Counted from the first letter of the stretch, positions 18,475 to 27,798 are shown. The stretch: 50,830 bases of DNA from Bordetella parapertussis (GCA_945862495.1 CAMAYM010000004.1:1-50830), one strand, 5' to 3'. Program-made: numbers and translations. The notes: generated by a model not told the origin, from the sequence alone.

Positions 18475-19215
18475 TTATTTCAAGCGCTTTTCAATTTCTG
18501 CCTTTGGTATGGCTCCGCCCACGCGGCTACCGTCCGCAAAAAATAAAGCTGGCGTGCCACGTACCATCAACTTTTTGCCCAAGGCTAGCATCTGATCAAT
18601 CGGCACCTCACACTCTACAGTCGGTGGCACCTTACCCTTGAGCATCCAGTCATCCCAAGTTGCCGCACGATCCGATGAGCACCAGACGTTTTTGACCTTT
18701 TGTGTCGAATCAGGCGACAAAATAGGAAAAGGAAAAGTGTAAACCGTCAAATTATCGATTTCACCCAGGGACTTGCGCAACACTTTGCAATACCCACAGT
18801 TAGGATCTTCAAAAATCGCAAGCTTGCGTGAGCCATCGCCCTTGACCTGCTTCATGGCCAACTCAAAAGGTAATTGATCGAAAGGCACGCGCGCAATCGC
18901 ATCCAAGCGCTCACGTGTGTAGTCCTCGCGCGTTTTCGCATCAATCAAGATGCCATCAAACACAAAAGTGACTTTTTCGTCCGTATAGACCAAGTCTGAG
19001 CCCAACTGAATTTCGTATAAACCATAAGGAGTCAGGCGCACAGCCGTAATCTCGGGGTTATCAAAGCGCTGAGAAAAAAGCTTTTGAACCGCAAGAGACT
19101 TGGCGTCCGTTGTGACTGGCACAGAGGGAGCAGCTGGCGCACCCTGAGCAAAGGCACTTACCCAAAACGAGGAAACGCACAACACCGTCAAACCAAAAAT
19201 GAAACGCTTTACCAT
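18475..19215 (-). CDS. dsbC: Thiol:disulfide interchange protein DsbC family
   Basis: The 246-residue periplasmic protein has a signal peptide (residues 1-24, ending SAFA), a DsbC-type N-terminal dimerisation domain (about 35-95) and a thioredoxin fold. The active site is CGYC (140-143), with cis-Pro222 in GTPALFF. Cys179 and Cys202 are likely a structural disulfide as in E. coli DsbC. It isomerises wrong disulfides in exported proteins and is recycled by DsbD. ATG 19215 is preferred over GTG 19218 because of the AGGAG spacing. It follows the hydroxylase gene by 8 bases, probably one transcript. Confidence 0.9.
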   Translation of the reverse strand: MVKRFIFGLTVLCVSSFWVSAFAQGAPAAPSVPVTTDAKSLAVQKLFSQRFDNPEITAVRLTPYGLYEIQLGSDLVYTDEKVTFVFDGILIDAKTREDYTRERLDAIARVPFDQLPFELAMKQVKGDGSRKLAIFEDPNCGYCKVLRKSLGEIDNLTVYTFPFPILSPDSTQKVKNVWCSSDRAATWDDWMLKGKVPPTVECEVPIDQMLALGKKLMVRGTPALFFADGSRVGGAIPKAEIEKRLK

Positions 19216-19223
19216 CACTACTC

Positions 19224-20390
19224 CTAACGAGAGGCACCTGCAATTAAAAAACGCTTAACGAACGGTAACTGTTCGACAATATTCATGCCGGCATTGCGCA
19301 ACCACGCCACCGGGGCCTGAGGCGCATCAAACAAGCGAAACAGACCGTCTGTCACGACCCGAATCGCCAACACAGGCTCTGCACGCGCGCGGTGGTAACG
19401 TCTCAGCAACATGGCATCACCAGGACGACGAAACGATTCGCGGCCCGCTATGGTATCAACAAGTGCCTCAACATCACCCAATCCGAGATTAAGCCCCTGG
19501 CCGGCCAAAGGATGAACGCGGTGGGCCGCATCTCCAGCCAACACGAGCCCGTCGGCCACCATCGGGGACTGATTCAAACTCAAGGGAAAGCCTTGTAATG
19601 CCCCCCGCATGGTCAGCTTGCCCAGGCGAGACGCCGTCATCCAAGCAAGCCTGTTGCTTAAAAACTGCGCTTGCTCAGGTTCCGTCATCGCCAACACTTC
19701 GCGGGCAAGCGCTTCCTTGGCGGACCACACCATGGAAACCTGAGGCCCCTCCGCTGTCGTCGGCATCGGCAATAACGCCAACACCCCTTCAGACGTAAAC
19801 CACTGTAAGGCCGTGCCTTGGTGCGGGAGCGCGCTATTGAAATGCGCAACGAGACCTGTCGCACCATACGGCCGCACGGTCACAGGTACACCTGCGGCCG
19901 CACGTAACGGTGACTGCGCACCATCGGCGGCCACAAACAACTCGGCCTCCAATACCGTGCCTTGATCAGTTGTGAGACTGCCCGAAGAATAGCTGTCAAA
20001 CTTTTCAGAAACCCACGGCACGCCAAACATTTGCACGGCCTGTGTCAGCACCCGCTCAATCTCGAGCGCCTCCACAATCCACGCAAGTTCTGTTTGTGCT
20101 GTCTGCCAGGCATTGAGGTTCAGCAAGCCATCTCCATCGCCATGAATCTCCATCGCCTCGACCGCAGTCAGCCGTCGGGCATCCAGCAGATCCCAAACGC
20201 CTAGTCCCGCAAGAAAGCGCTGACTCGCAGGCGAAATCGCATAGACACGTGAGTGAAACGTTTCAGGGTGAGCCGACTCGAAATGGCGCTTAGGTCCTAA
20301 TAACGTGACTTTCTCGCCGCGACGTGCAAAACCGAGCGCAGTAGCTAAACCGACGATTCCAGAACCACACACGACAATTGGCGTTTTCAT
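19224..20390 (-). CDS. UbiH/UbiF/Coq6-family FAD monooxygenase
   Basis: The 388-residue flavoprotein has the Rossmann motif GSGIVGLATALGFARRG at the N-terminus, the mid-protein ADGAQSPLR, and the second FAD motif LAGDAAHRVHPLAGQGLNLG (about residue 285). Family members hydroxylate the ubiquinone ring at one of three positions. Which step this copy performs cannot be judged from sequence. It lies between mltA and dsbC with small gaps on the same strand. The start is ATG 20390, with a TTG codon directly before it. Confidence 0.88.
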   Translation of the reverse strand: MKTPIVVCGSGIVGLATALGFARRGEKVTLLGPKRHFESAHPETFHSRVYAISPASQRFLAGLGVWDLLDARRLTAVEAMEIHGDGDGLLNLNAWQTAQTELAWIVEALEIERVLTQAVQMFGVPWVSEKFDSYSSGSLTTDQGTVLEAELFVAADGAQSPLRAAAGVPVTVRPYGATGLVAHFNSALPHQGTALQWFTSEGVLALLPMPTTAEGPQVSMVWSAKEALAREVLAMTEPEQAQFLSNRLAWMTASRLGKLTMRGALQGFPLSLNQSPMVADGLVLAGDAAHRVHPLAGQGLNLGLGDVEALVDTIAGRESFRRPGDAMLLRRYHRARAEPVLAIRVVTDGLFRLFDAPQAPVAWLRNAGMNIVEQLPFVKRFLIAGASR

Positions 20391-20400
20391 CAAGAGGTCT

Positions 20401-21681
20401 TTATCGTGCCGTAGGCTGACCAGCCTGCTTGGGCCACAACACCCACATTTGACCGGGTTGCTTCATGCGACCCGCCATATTGCCAGCCGCCTCGCCGAAC
20501 CCCCAGTAGAAGTCTGCACGTGCCGCGCCTTTGATCGCGGTCCCAGTATCTTGCGCAAACACTAAACGATTGAGCGTATCCTTTGACGACGGCATCGTTG
20601 TCGTCAAAAACACCGGCGTCCCTAGCGGAACAAAATTGGTATCAATGGCAATCGAACGCTGCGCCATTAAAGGAATGCCGTAGGCACCTTTTGGTCCGAT
20701 TTCCGGATCGGTCACGGGCTCTTCCTGGAAAAACACCAATGCTGGATTGGCATTGAGCATTTCCTGAACCCGATTAGGATTGCGTTTGGCCCAGGCACGG
20801 ATATTTTGCATCGACGTTTGTGCAAGAGGTACCTCTCCCTTGTCTGCTAACCATTTACCAATTGAGACATAAGGATGACCGTTATGGTCGGCATAGGCAA
20901 CGCGTATCGTTTTGCCATCCGGCAACTGCACACGCCCAGAACCCTGAACCTGTAAAAAGAAGTTATCGACCGGATCATCCACATACACAATCGCAGGGGG
21001 TCGACGGCCTGAGGACTCAAGCGCAGCACGGCTGTCATAGGGCACCACACGTTTGCCCTCAAGCTTGCCGCGGACCCGCTTGCCTGCCAGCTCCGGATAA
21101 ACACGCCCGAGATCAATTGTCAGCAAATCAGCAGGCACGGTATAGAGCGGCCACTGATTAGCGCCACCTTTCGTGCGTGAACCCTTCACCAAGGGCTCGT
21201 AATAACCTGTGACGATGTTGCTAGCGGGCTTGCCGTCAGGACCTTGCAAGCGCCACGGGGAAAGCCACGTCTGAATAAAGCGTCGCACTGCCTGAGAATC
21301 ATTGGCAGCTGGCGCGCGCTTGGGGTCCAAGGCTGCGGCACAAACCGGCTGCCATGCTTGAGGCGTTGCCCGGGTCGGGCCTGCCAGGTTGGTCGAAGTC
21401 GGACGCATCAGTCCTCGACAGTTTCGAATAAATGTCGTCCAGACATTACGCAAGTCATCATTATTCCAACCTGGTAAATCCGACCAACCTGCGGCTACAA
21501 ATTTACCTTGGAGATTACGTGCAGCACTATCGGGAAGTGCACCCGCAGGGGGCACAGCAAAGGGCGCTGCAGGCTTGGCAACCGCCTGCTCTGCCGTATC
21601 AGGCGGTGTGGACACCGTCGAACAGCCTGCAACCAACACCGCGATCGTGGCCAACGCCAGGCGGAAAACACTTTTTTGCAT
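20401..21681 (-). CDS. mltA: Membrane-bound lytic murein transglycosylase A
   Basis: The 426-residue lipoprotein has lipobox LVAGC with Cys20. It has the MltA barrel domain (about 150-310, with NIVTGYYEPL) and a C-terminal 3D domain with QDTGTAIKGAARADFYWG, where the first Asp aligns with the catalytic Asp of E. coli MltA. It cleaves peptidoglycan to 1,6-anhydromuropeptides at the outer membrane's inner face. apaG lies upstream on the same strand, 55 bases away. Confidence 0.93.
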   Translation of the reverse strand: MQKSVFRLALATIAVLVAGCSTVSTPPDTAEQAVAKPAAPFAVPPAGALPDSAARNLQGKFVAAGWSDLPGWNNDDLRNVWTTFIRNCRGLMRPTSTNLAGPTRATPQAWQPVCAAALDPKRAPAANDSQAVRRFIQTWLSPWRLQGPDGKPASNIVTGYYEPLVKGSRTKGGANQWPLYTVPADLLTIDLGRVYPELAGKRVRGKLEGKRVVPYDSRAALESSGRRPPAIVYVDDPVDNFFLQVQGSGRVQLPDGKTIRVAYADHNGHPYVSIGKWLADKGEVPLAQTSMQNIRAWAKRNPNRVQEMLNANPALVFFQEEPVTDPEIGPKGAYGIPLMAQRSIAIDTNFVPLGTPVFLTTTMPSSKDTLNRLVFAQDTGTAIKGAARADFYWGFGEAAGNMAGRMKQPGQMWVLWPKQAGQPTAR

Positions 21682-21736
21682 CGTTCAATCTCAATCAATA
21701 TTTAGTGCAGCATTTAGCGTAAAACTAGCTCAGAGC

Positions 21737-22135
21737 TTAGTGCAGAGTGCGAGGCATTGCCAGAACAAACTCCGGAATATCCACCTCAAAAGGCACGCCA
21801 TTTTCACCCACGCAATGGTAACTGCCACGCATCGTTCCAACAGGATTTTTCAGCGGACATCCGCTTGTGTATTCAAACGTTTCGCCCGGCCCCAACAGCG
21901 GCTGCTGTCCGACCACACCGAGCCCGCGCACCTCATGCTCACCCTGCTCACCATCGGCGATGATCCAGTGACGGCTAATCACCTGCGCCGGCCGCTCGCC
22001 GATATTGGTGATACGGACCTTGTAGGCGAACACAAACTGCTGTTTGCCCGGATCAGACTGCTCCGGTACAAAATGCGGCTCAACCGCCACTGAGAGCTCA
22101 AAAGGTTTCACAAGCACATCCAAAGAAAACTGCAA
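21737..22135 (-). CDS. apaG: ApaG (Co2+/Mg2+ efflux-associated protein)
   Basis: The product is a single fibronectin-III-like ApaG domain, about 130 residues. Diagnostic blocks are PEQSDPGKQQFVFAYKVRI, SRHWIIADG, EVRGLGVVGQQPLL and PVGTMRGSYHC. ApaG has been linked to divalent cation resistance, and the molecular role is unclear. No ATG is available near the family start: TTG 22135, or GTG at 22117 or 22111, must be used. It is divergent from rpe with only 35 bases between them, so their promoters must overlap. Confidence 0.9.
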   Translation of the reverse strand: MQFSLDVLVKPFELSVAVEPHFVPEQSDPGKQQFVFAYKVRITNIGERPAQVISRHWIIADGEQGEHEVRGLGVVGQQPLLGPGETFEYTSGCPLKNPVGTMRGSYHCVGENGVPFEVDIPEFVLAMPRTLH

Positions 22136-22170
22136 TAATGAGGGTTACTTAGACTCGCGACTCGTCCATC

Positions 22171-22884
22171 ATGCCAGAAACTCAAGCCTTACCGAAGGCC
22201 CGTCTCGCGCCTAGCATTTTATCCGCTGACTTCGCCCGTCTGGGCGAAGAAGTGAGAAATGTTGTGGCTGCGGGCGCCGACTGGATTCATTTTGACGTCA
22301 TGGACAACCATTACGTTCCAAATCTCACCATCGGCCCTATGGTTTGTGAGGCTATTCGCCCCCACGTCAACGTCCCGATTGATGTGCATTTGATGGTCGA
22401 ACCCGTCGACAGCCTCATTCCGATGTTTGCCAAAGCAGGCGCCAACGTCATTACCTTTCACCCCGAAGCCTCTCGCCATGTCGATCGCAGCCTCTCGCTG
22501 ATCCGAGACCAAGGCTGTCAGGCAGGTCTCGTCTTTAACCCCGCCACACCACTCGACTGGCTCACTCACGTGATGCACAAGGTCGATATCATTTTGCTGA
22601 TGTCGGTCAACCCTGGTTTTGGTGGTCAAAGCTTTATCCCTGGCACGCTTGCCAAGTTACGCCAGGCGCGCGCGCTCATTGACGCGCATACCCAAGCAGG
22701 CGGGCAGCCCATCTCACTCGAGGTCGATGGCGGCGTCAAAACAGACAATATCGGTGCTATTCGGGCCGCAGGCGCTGACACATTTGTCGCAGGCTCCGCT
22801 ATTTTTGGTCAGCCCGACTACACCCGCGTCATCCAGGAAATGCGTAAACAAATCGCACTCGCAGACCAACAGGCTGGACAATAA
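22171..22884 (+). CDS. rpe: Ribulose-phosphate 3-epimerase
   Basis: The 237-residue TIM-barrel enzyme interconverts D-ribulose 5-phosphate and D-xylulose 5-phosphate in the pentose phosphate pathway. Clear motifs are APSILSADFARLGEE, the metal-binding HFDVMDNHYVPNLT, VDVHLMVE (here IDVHLMVE) and MSVNPGFGGQSF, with a C-terminal VDGGVK and AGSAIFG phosphate site. It is followed by gph after 2 bases and then the trp genes, an arrangement widespread in Beta- and Gammaproteobacteria. Confidence 0.95.
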   Translation: MPETQALPKARLAPSILSADFARLGEEVRNVVAAGADWIHFDVMDNHYVPNLTIGPMVCEAIRPHVNVPIDVHLMVEPVDSLIPMFAKAGANVITFHPEASRHVDRSLSLIRDQGCQAGLVFNPATPLDWLTHVMHKVDIILLMSVNPGFGGQSFIPGTLAKLRQARALIDAHTQAGGQPISLEVDGGVKTDNIGAIRAAGADTFVAGSAIFGQPDYTRVIQEMRKQIALADQQAGQ

Positions 22885-22886
22885 AA

Positions 22887-23570
22887 ATGTCTTCTTCCAA
22901 ATCCTACGACGCCGTTCTGCTTGATCTGGATGGCACCCTGATGGATACGATCCCCGATCTGGCGATCGCCGTCAATGCCATGTTGACCGAGCTAGACTTT
23001 GCGACCATGCCGCAAGCTGAGATTTCTACCTATATTGGCAAAGGCTCAGACAATCTGATGCGCCGCATTCTGGCAACCGCTCAAGGGGGCAAACCTGCCT
23101 CAGAAGCGCTTTTTTTGCGCGGCCGTGACATTTACTACGCCGAGTATCACAAGATCAATGGTGATAACGCCATCATTTTCGACGGGGTCATCCCCGGACT
23201 TGAGCGCATCCAGAGCATGGGCCTCAAAATGGCTGTGGTGACCAACAAAAATACCGAGTTCACCATGCCTTTGCTCGAACGAACCGGCCTGTTGCGCTTT
23301 ATGCAAGGCGTTGTGTGCGGCGACACGCTGACTGAGCGCAAACCCCACCCTGCCCCGATGCTGCATGGCTGCTCACTGGTTGGCTCAAAACCTGCCCGTA
23401 CCTGTGCAGTGGGCGACTCGATCAACGACGCCTTATCGGCACGTGCAGCGGGCTGCTCAGTTCTGGCCGTTCCCTATGGCTACAACGAAGGCCAGAGCGT
23501 GCAAACACTGGATGTCGATGCTATAGTAGAATCCATTGACGCAGCGGCCCTATGGGTAGCAGCGAGATAA
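22887..23570 (+). CDS. gph: Phosphoglycolate phosphatase
   Basis: This 227-residue HAD-family phosphatase removes phosphate from 2-phosphoglycolate, a product of DNA repair and oxygenation reactions. The nucleophile motif is DLDGT (D13, acid/base D15). It has the later VTNK motif, a Lys in ERKPHPAPM, and the metal-binding GDSINDALSA. It is translated from directly behind rpe. A TATAGT box at 23522-23527 near its 3' end is a candidate -10 element for the trp leader downstream. Confidence 0.92.
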   Translation: MSSSKSYDAVLLDLDGTLMDTIPDLAIAVNAMLTELDFATMPQAEISTYIGKGSDNLMRRILATAQGGKPASEALFLRGRDIYYAEYHKINGDNAIIFDGVIPGLERIQSMGLKMAVVTNKNTEFTMPLLERTGLLRFMQGVVCGDTLTERKPHPAPMLHGCSLVGSKPARTCAVGDSINDALSARAAGCSVLAVPYGYNEGQSVQTLDVDAIVESIDAAALWVAAR

Positions 23571-23590
23571 TTTGTCAACACAGAGACCAG

Positions 23591-23662
23591 ATGAATACAC
23601 CCGTTCACACTTCTGCCATTCCCCGCGCCTCGTGGCGCTGGTGGCGTTTGTGTTCCGGGTGA
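23591..23662 (+). CDS. trpL: trp operon leader peptide
   Basis: A 23-codon open frame begins 20 bases after gph. It carries three tryptophan codons close together (W15, W17 and W18 in SWRWWR) and ends at TGA 23660-23662. It is followed by a rho-independent attenuator and then trpE, the arrangement of a transcription-attenuation leader. Ribosome stalling at the Trp codons when charged tRNA-Trp is scarce should allow read-through into trpEGDC. Confidence 0.88.
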   Translation: MNTPVHTSAIPRASWRWWRLCSG

Positions 23663-23750
23663 TGGTTCGTCTGACTCCGGCCGCGAGGCTATAACCTCCA
23701 AGCCAGCAATACAAACCAAGCCCGTCCAACCATGGCCGGGCTTTTTTTTT
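23624..23750 (+). promoter_or_regulatory. trp transcription attenuator
   Basis: The terminator hairpin pairs AAGCCCG (23718-23724) with CGGGCTT (23737-23743) and runs into a tract of nine T's. GCCTCG in the leader-peptide coding region (23626-23631) can pair with CGAGGC (23684-23689). CCGGCC (23677-23682) can instead pair with GGCCGG (23734-23739), which would break the terminator. This gives a workable protector/antiterminator/terminator set. The terminator is plain from sequence. The alternative pairings are my inference and need folding or probing. Confidence 0.8.
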
Positions 23751-23789
23751 AGTAAACCCGGTCTGCTAACTGCGAGAACCGCCCGAACG

Positions 23790-25328
23790 ATGACTGAAAT
23801 CGAATTTAAAGCCCTAGCGGCCCAAGGCTACAACCGCATCCCACTGATCGCCGAAACCTACGCCGATCTGGATACCCCGTTGGGTATTTACCTCAAACTG
23901 GCGCACACCGGACCGCAGGGCGGCAAAAACTCCTGCCTGCTCGAGTCTGTGGTGGGCGGCGAGCGCTTTGGTCGTTACTCTTTTATCGGCCTGCCTGCAC
24001 GCAATATCATCCAGGCGCGTGGCAACAAAACCACCTTGTTACGCGATGACAAAATTGTCGAAACGCACGAAGGCGATCCGCTCAGCTTTATCTCCGAATA
24101 TCAAAGCCGCTTCAAGGTCGCACTTCGGCCCGGGATGCCGCGCTTTGCAGGCGGCTTGGCGGGCTATTTTGGTTACGACACTGTGCGCAGCATCGAGCCC
24201 AAACTCGGCCCCGCACTTAAACCCTACCCTGCCGGCATGGGCGAAGGCCCCCCAGATATCCTGTTGTTACAGACCGACGAGCTTGTGATTGTGGACAATC
24301 TGGCCGGTCGTATTTACCTGATGGTGTATGCCGACCCCACTGAACCCGAAGCCTTTAGCCGTGCGCAAAAACGCCTCAAAGAGCTGCGGATCAAACTGCG
24401 CAAACCTGTTGAAATTCCCTATAGTCATTCAAGCGTCGTGACAAAAGAAGAGCGCAGCTTTGCCAAAGCAGACTATCTGGCCGCTGTGCGACGCGCAAAG
24501 GAATACATCGTCGCAGGCGACCTGATGCAAGTCCAAGTCGGACAGGTCATTACCAAGCCGTTCAGTGACTCACCGCTTTCGCTTTACCGCGCGTTGCGCT
24601 CGCTCAATCCCTCACCGTATATGTACTTCTGGAACTTTGGTGATTTCCAAGTCGTCGGGGCCTCCCCTGAAATTCTGGTGCGCCAAGAAGCCTTGCCCGT
24701 TGCCGAAGACGCTCCCGCAGGGACGCAGGCGGAAACAGAAATTACGATTCGACCTCTGGCGGGGACACGCAAACGTGGTGCAACGCCCGAAGAAGACGCA
24801 GCACTCGCAGAAGAACTACTCGCCGACCCCAAAGAACGCGCCGAACACGTCATGCTGATCGACCTCGCGCGCAATGACGTCGGTCGAGTGGCCAAAATTG
24901 GCTCGGTTAAAGTGACCGACACGATGGTGATTGAACGCTATTCGCACGTCATGCACTTGGTGTCAAACGTGACAGGCACGCTTGAACCCGGCATGAGCAA
25001 TATGGACGTATTGCGCGCATCGTTTCCCGCCGGCACCTTGACCGGCGCACCCAAAGTGCGCGCCATGCAAATGATCGACGAGCTCGAACCCGTGCGCCGC
25101 GGTATTTACGGTGGCGCCGCCGGCTACCTGAGCTATGGCGGAGAAATGGATGTTGCCATCGCGATTCGCACCGGCATCATCAAGGACGGCATGCTCTATG
25201 TGCAGGCCGCCGCTGGCATCGTTGCCGACTCGGATCCCGAAATGGAATGGCTCGAAACCGAAGCCAAAGCACGCGCAGTCCTGCGTGCAGCAGAACAAGT
25301 GCAAAACGGTCTTGATGATCCGTTCTAA
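23790..25328 (+). CDS. trpE: Anthranilate synthase component I
   Basis: The 512-residue subunit converts chorismate to anthranilate with ammonia supplied by TrpG, the first committed step to tryptophan. The chorismate-binding domain motifs are present: AGDLMQVQVGQ, ASPEILVR, RPLAGTRKRG, DLARNDVGRV, SFPAGTLTGAPKVRAMQ and GIYGGAAGYLSYGG. The N-terminal LLESVVGGERFGRYSFIG carries the LLES motif of Trp feedback binding. It is governed by the upstream attenuator. Confidence 0.96.
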   Translation: MTEIEFKALAAQGYNRIPLIAETYADLDTPLGIYLKLAHTGPQGGKNSCLLESVVGGERFGRYSFIGLPARNIIQARGNKTTLLRDDKIVETHEGDPLSFISEYQSRFKVALRPGMPRFAGGLAGYFGYDTVRSIEPKLGPALKPYPAGMGEGPPDILLLQTDELVIVDNLAGRIYLMVYADPTEPEAFSRAQKRLKELRIKLRKPVEIPYSHSSVVTKEERSFAKADYLAAVRRAKEYIVAGDLMQVQVGQVITKPFSDSPLSLYRALRSLNPSPYMYFWNFGDFQVVGASPEILVRQEALPVAEDAPAGTQAETEITIRPLAGTRKRGATPEEDAALAEELLADPKERAEHVMLIDLARNDVGRVAKIGSVKVTDTMVIERYSHVMHLVSNVTGTLEPGMSNMDVLRASFPAGTLTGAPKVRAMQMIDELEPVRRGIYGGAAGYLSYGGEMDVAIAIRTGIIKDGMLYVQAAAGIVADSDPEMEWLETEAKARAVLRAAEQVQNGLDDPF

Positions 25329-25352
25329 TTCGCCAAAACTGGATAAACAAAA

Positions 25353-25943
25353 ATGTTACTGATGATCGATAACTACGACTCGTTTACCTACAACCTCGTG
25401 CAGTACTTTGGCGAACTCGGCGAAGACGTTCGCGTCTTCCGCAACGACCAGATTACGCTCGAAGAAATTGACGCGCTCAAGCCAGATCACATCTGCATTT
25501 CACCCGGACCCTGCTCGCCTGCCGAAGCGGGTGTGTCCGTTGACGTGATTAAGCGCTACGCTGGCAAAGTACCGATTCTGGGCGTGTGCTTGGGACACCA
25601 AGCTATCGGCGCCGCCTTTGGTGGCAATATTGTCCGCGCCCAGCAAATCATGCATGGCAAAACGTCAGAGATCACACACACTGACTCCGACGTTTTCAAA
25701 GGTTTGCCCTCACCCTTTACCGTCATCCGCTACCACTCACTGGCCATTGAGCGTGCCACGATTCCAGATTGCCTGGAAATCACTGCGCAAACTGCGGATG
25801 GAGAAATCATGGGCGTGCGTCACAAAACACTGCCAATCTATGGTGTGCAGTTTCATCCAGAATCCATTTTGAGCGAGCACGGTCACGCCATGCTGCGCAA
25901 CTTTCTCGAACTGCCAGCGACAACGCTCGCCTCGAAAAAATAG
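25353..25943 (+). CDS. trpG: Anthranilate synthase component II (glutamine amidotransferase)
   Basis: The 196-residue class I amidotransferase releases ammonia from glutamine for TrpE. The catalytic triad is Cys79 in GVCLGHQ, His168 and Glu170 in VQFHPES, with the oxyanion-loop SPGPCSP at 50-56. It is a stand-alone domain with no fused TrpD. It could also serve folate synthesis (PabA role), as in many bacteria with one such gene. It lies 24 bases after trpE. Confidence 0.95.
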   Translation: MLLMIDNYDSFTYNLVQYFGELGEDVRVFRNDQITLEEIDALKPDHICISPGPCSPAEAGVSVDVIKRYAGKVPILGVCLGHQAIGAAFGGNIVRAQQIMHGKTSEITHTDSDVFKGLPSPFTVIRYHSLAIERATIPDCLEITAQTADGEIMGVRHKTLPIYGVQFHPESILSEHGHAMLRNFLELPATTLASKK

Positions 25944-25954
25944 GACGACGCCCA

Positions 25955-26983
25955 ATGATTACTCCAAGCGAAGCACTCCACCGCTGCATCGAACACCGTG
26001 AAATTTTTCACGATGAAATGCTGCATCTGATGCGTATGTTGATGCGCGGCGACATGTCGCCCACTATTGCGGCAGCCTTGTTGATGGGCTTGCGCGTAAA
26101 AAAAGAAACCATTGGTGAGATTACTGCCGCTGCACAAGTGATGCGCGAATTCGCTACACCTGTTCATGTCGCCAATCCACAAGATATGGTGGATATGTGT
26201 GGCACGGGCGGTGATGGAAGCAACACCTTTAACATCTCGACGACTGCGATGTTTGTCGCTGCGGCGGCCGGCGTGCCGATCGCGAAACATGGTGGACGCA
26301 GCGCATCCTCTTCTTCAGGCAGCGCAGATGTTCTCGAAGCCCTCGGCGCTAACCTGTCTTTGACGCCTGAACAAGTCTCCGCATGTATCGAGGAAACGGG
26401 CATTGGCTTTATGTTCGCCCCCGCGCATCACGGCGCGATGAAAAATATCGCACCGGTGCGTAAAGAGCTCGGCGTACGCACGATTTTCAACCTCCTTGGT
26501 CCCCTGACCAATCCCGCGGGTGCCGCCAATCAACTGATGGGCGTCTTTCACCCAGATCTCGTCGGCATACAGGTCCGCGTGCTGCAGTCACTCGGCTCAC
26601 GGCACGTCATGATTGTGCACGGCAAAGACGGTATGGATGAAGCCTCGCTCGGCGCAGGCACGCTCGTCGGTGAACTCAAAGACGGTGTCATACGCGAATA
26701 TGAAATTCATCCCGAGGACTTTGGTCTACAAATGGCCTCCAACCGCAGCATCAGAGTCTCCAGCAAAGAAGAGTCGCGAGACTATGTACTGGAAGCGCTT
26801 GGCAACACACCAGGGACAGCCCGCGACATTGTGGCGTTTAACGCAGGACTTGCCATTTATGTTGGCAATCATGCTGCGTCGATCCAAGACGGGATTAAGA
26901 TGGCCTTTGAAGCCCTCGCGAGCGGCGCCGCACGCGACAAGCTCGAAGCCTTTTGTGCACACACACGGAAATATGCAGCATGA
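25955..26983 (+). CDS. trpD: Anthranilate phosphoribosyltransferase
   Basis: The 342-residue enzyme joins anthranilate to PRPP. The glycine-rich PRPP loop GTGGDGSNTFNIST and the KHGGRSASSSSGSADVLEALG block are diagnostic, as is VRKELGVRTIFNLLGPLTNP. An in-frame extension reaching back into trpG is open, but ATG 25955 matches the family start and sits 11 bases after the trpG stop. Its stop overlaps the trpC start (ATGA). Confidence 0.95.
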   Translation: MITPSEALHRCIEHREIFHDEMLHLMRMLMRGDMSPTIAAALLMGLRVKKETIGEITAAAQVMREFATPVHVANPQDMVDMCGTGGDGSNTFNISTTAMFVAAAAGVPIAKHGGRSASSSSGSADVLEALGANLSLTPEQVSACIEETGIGFMFAPAHHGAMKNIAPVRKELGVRTIFNLLGPLTNPAGAANQLMGVFHPDLVGIQVRVLQSLGSRHVMIVHGKDGMDEASLGAGTLVGELKDGVIREYEIHPEDFGLQMASNRSIRVSSKEESRDYVLEALGNTPGTARDIVAFNAGLAIYVGNHAASIQDGIKMAFEALASGAARDKLEAFCAHTRKYAA

Positions 26984-27768
26984 GCGACATCCTGAAAAAA
27001 ATCCTTGCCGTTAAAGCCCAAGAAGTCGCCACTGAGCGCCTCGTGCGCAGCGAAGCCGAGCTCCTCCAGGAAGCCAAAGCACGCAAAGATGTTCGTGGTT
27101 TTGGTAAAGCGCTCGAAACCAAGATTGCCGCAGGCAAGCCCGGCGTCATTGCGGAGATCAAAAAAGCCTCGCCTTCAAAAGGCGTGCTGCGCGAGATTTT
27201 TATCCCCGCCGAAATTGCCGAATCTTATGCCGAGCATGGTGCGGCCTGTCTGTCAGTACTGACGGACAAACAGTTTTTTCTCGGTGATGATGATTATCTC
27301 CGTCAAGCCCGCGAAGCGTGCAAGCTCCCCGTTTTACGTAAAGACTTTATCGTCGATCCGTATCAAATCATTGCTGCCCGCGCGATGGGTGCAGACTGCG
27401 TGCTGCTGATTGTTTCTGCGTTGAGCGCCACACAACTCTCTGAGTTTGAAGAGTGTGCCTTCGAGCTTGGTATGGATGTGCTGGTGGAGGTGCATGATGC
27501 CGATGAGCTGGAGATCGCGCTAGACATGAACACCTCTCTATTGGGGATCAACAATCGCAATCTGCGCACGTTCGAAACCTCGCTGCAAAATACGCTCGAT
27601 TTGTTACAACGCATCCCAATTGGCAAGCTTGTGATCACCGAAAGCGGCATTTTGGCGCCCACCGATGTGCAGTTGATGCGCGACAACGATGTCAATGCCT
27701 TCCTGGTTGGCGAAGCCTTTATGCGCGCACCCAATCCCGGCGCAGAGCTTGCACGGTTGTTTGCCTAA
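26980..27768 (+). CDS. trpC: Indole-3-glycerol-phosphate synthase
   Basis: This 262-residue TIM-barrel enzyme makes indole-3-glycerol phosphate. Conserved blocks are VIAEIKKASPSKG, LSVLTDKQFFLG, PVLRKDFIVDPYQI, LVEVHDADEL, LLGINNRNLRTF and ITESGI. It is the stand-alone form, with no fused TrpF. trpF, trpB and trpA are not in the window, as is usual when trpEGDC is a separate operon in this group. The start overlaps the trpD stop by 4 bases. Confidence 0.95.
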   Translation: MSDILKKILAVKAQEVATERLVRSEAELLQEAKARKDVRGFGKALETKIAAGKPGVIAEIKKASPSKGVLREIFIPAEIAESYAEHGAACLSVLTDKQFFLGDDDYLRQAREACKLPVLRKDFIVDPYQIIAARAMGADCVLLIVSALSATQLSEFEECAFELGMDVLVEVHDADELEIALDMNTSLLGINNRNLRTFETSLQNTLDLLQRIPIGKLVITESGILAPTDVQLMRDNDVNAFLVGEAFMRAPNPGAELARLFA

Positions 27769-27798
27769 ACTTCTTTGCCTGAGTATGTTTCCCTAAAT

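Noticed and set aside
21389..22093. 234-codon open frame on the plus strand
   Set aside because: It covers the ends of mltA and apaG on the opposite strand, both secure genes. No domain or start signal was seen.
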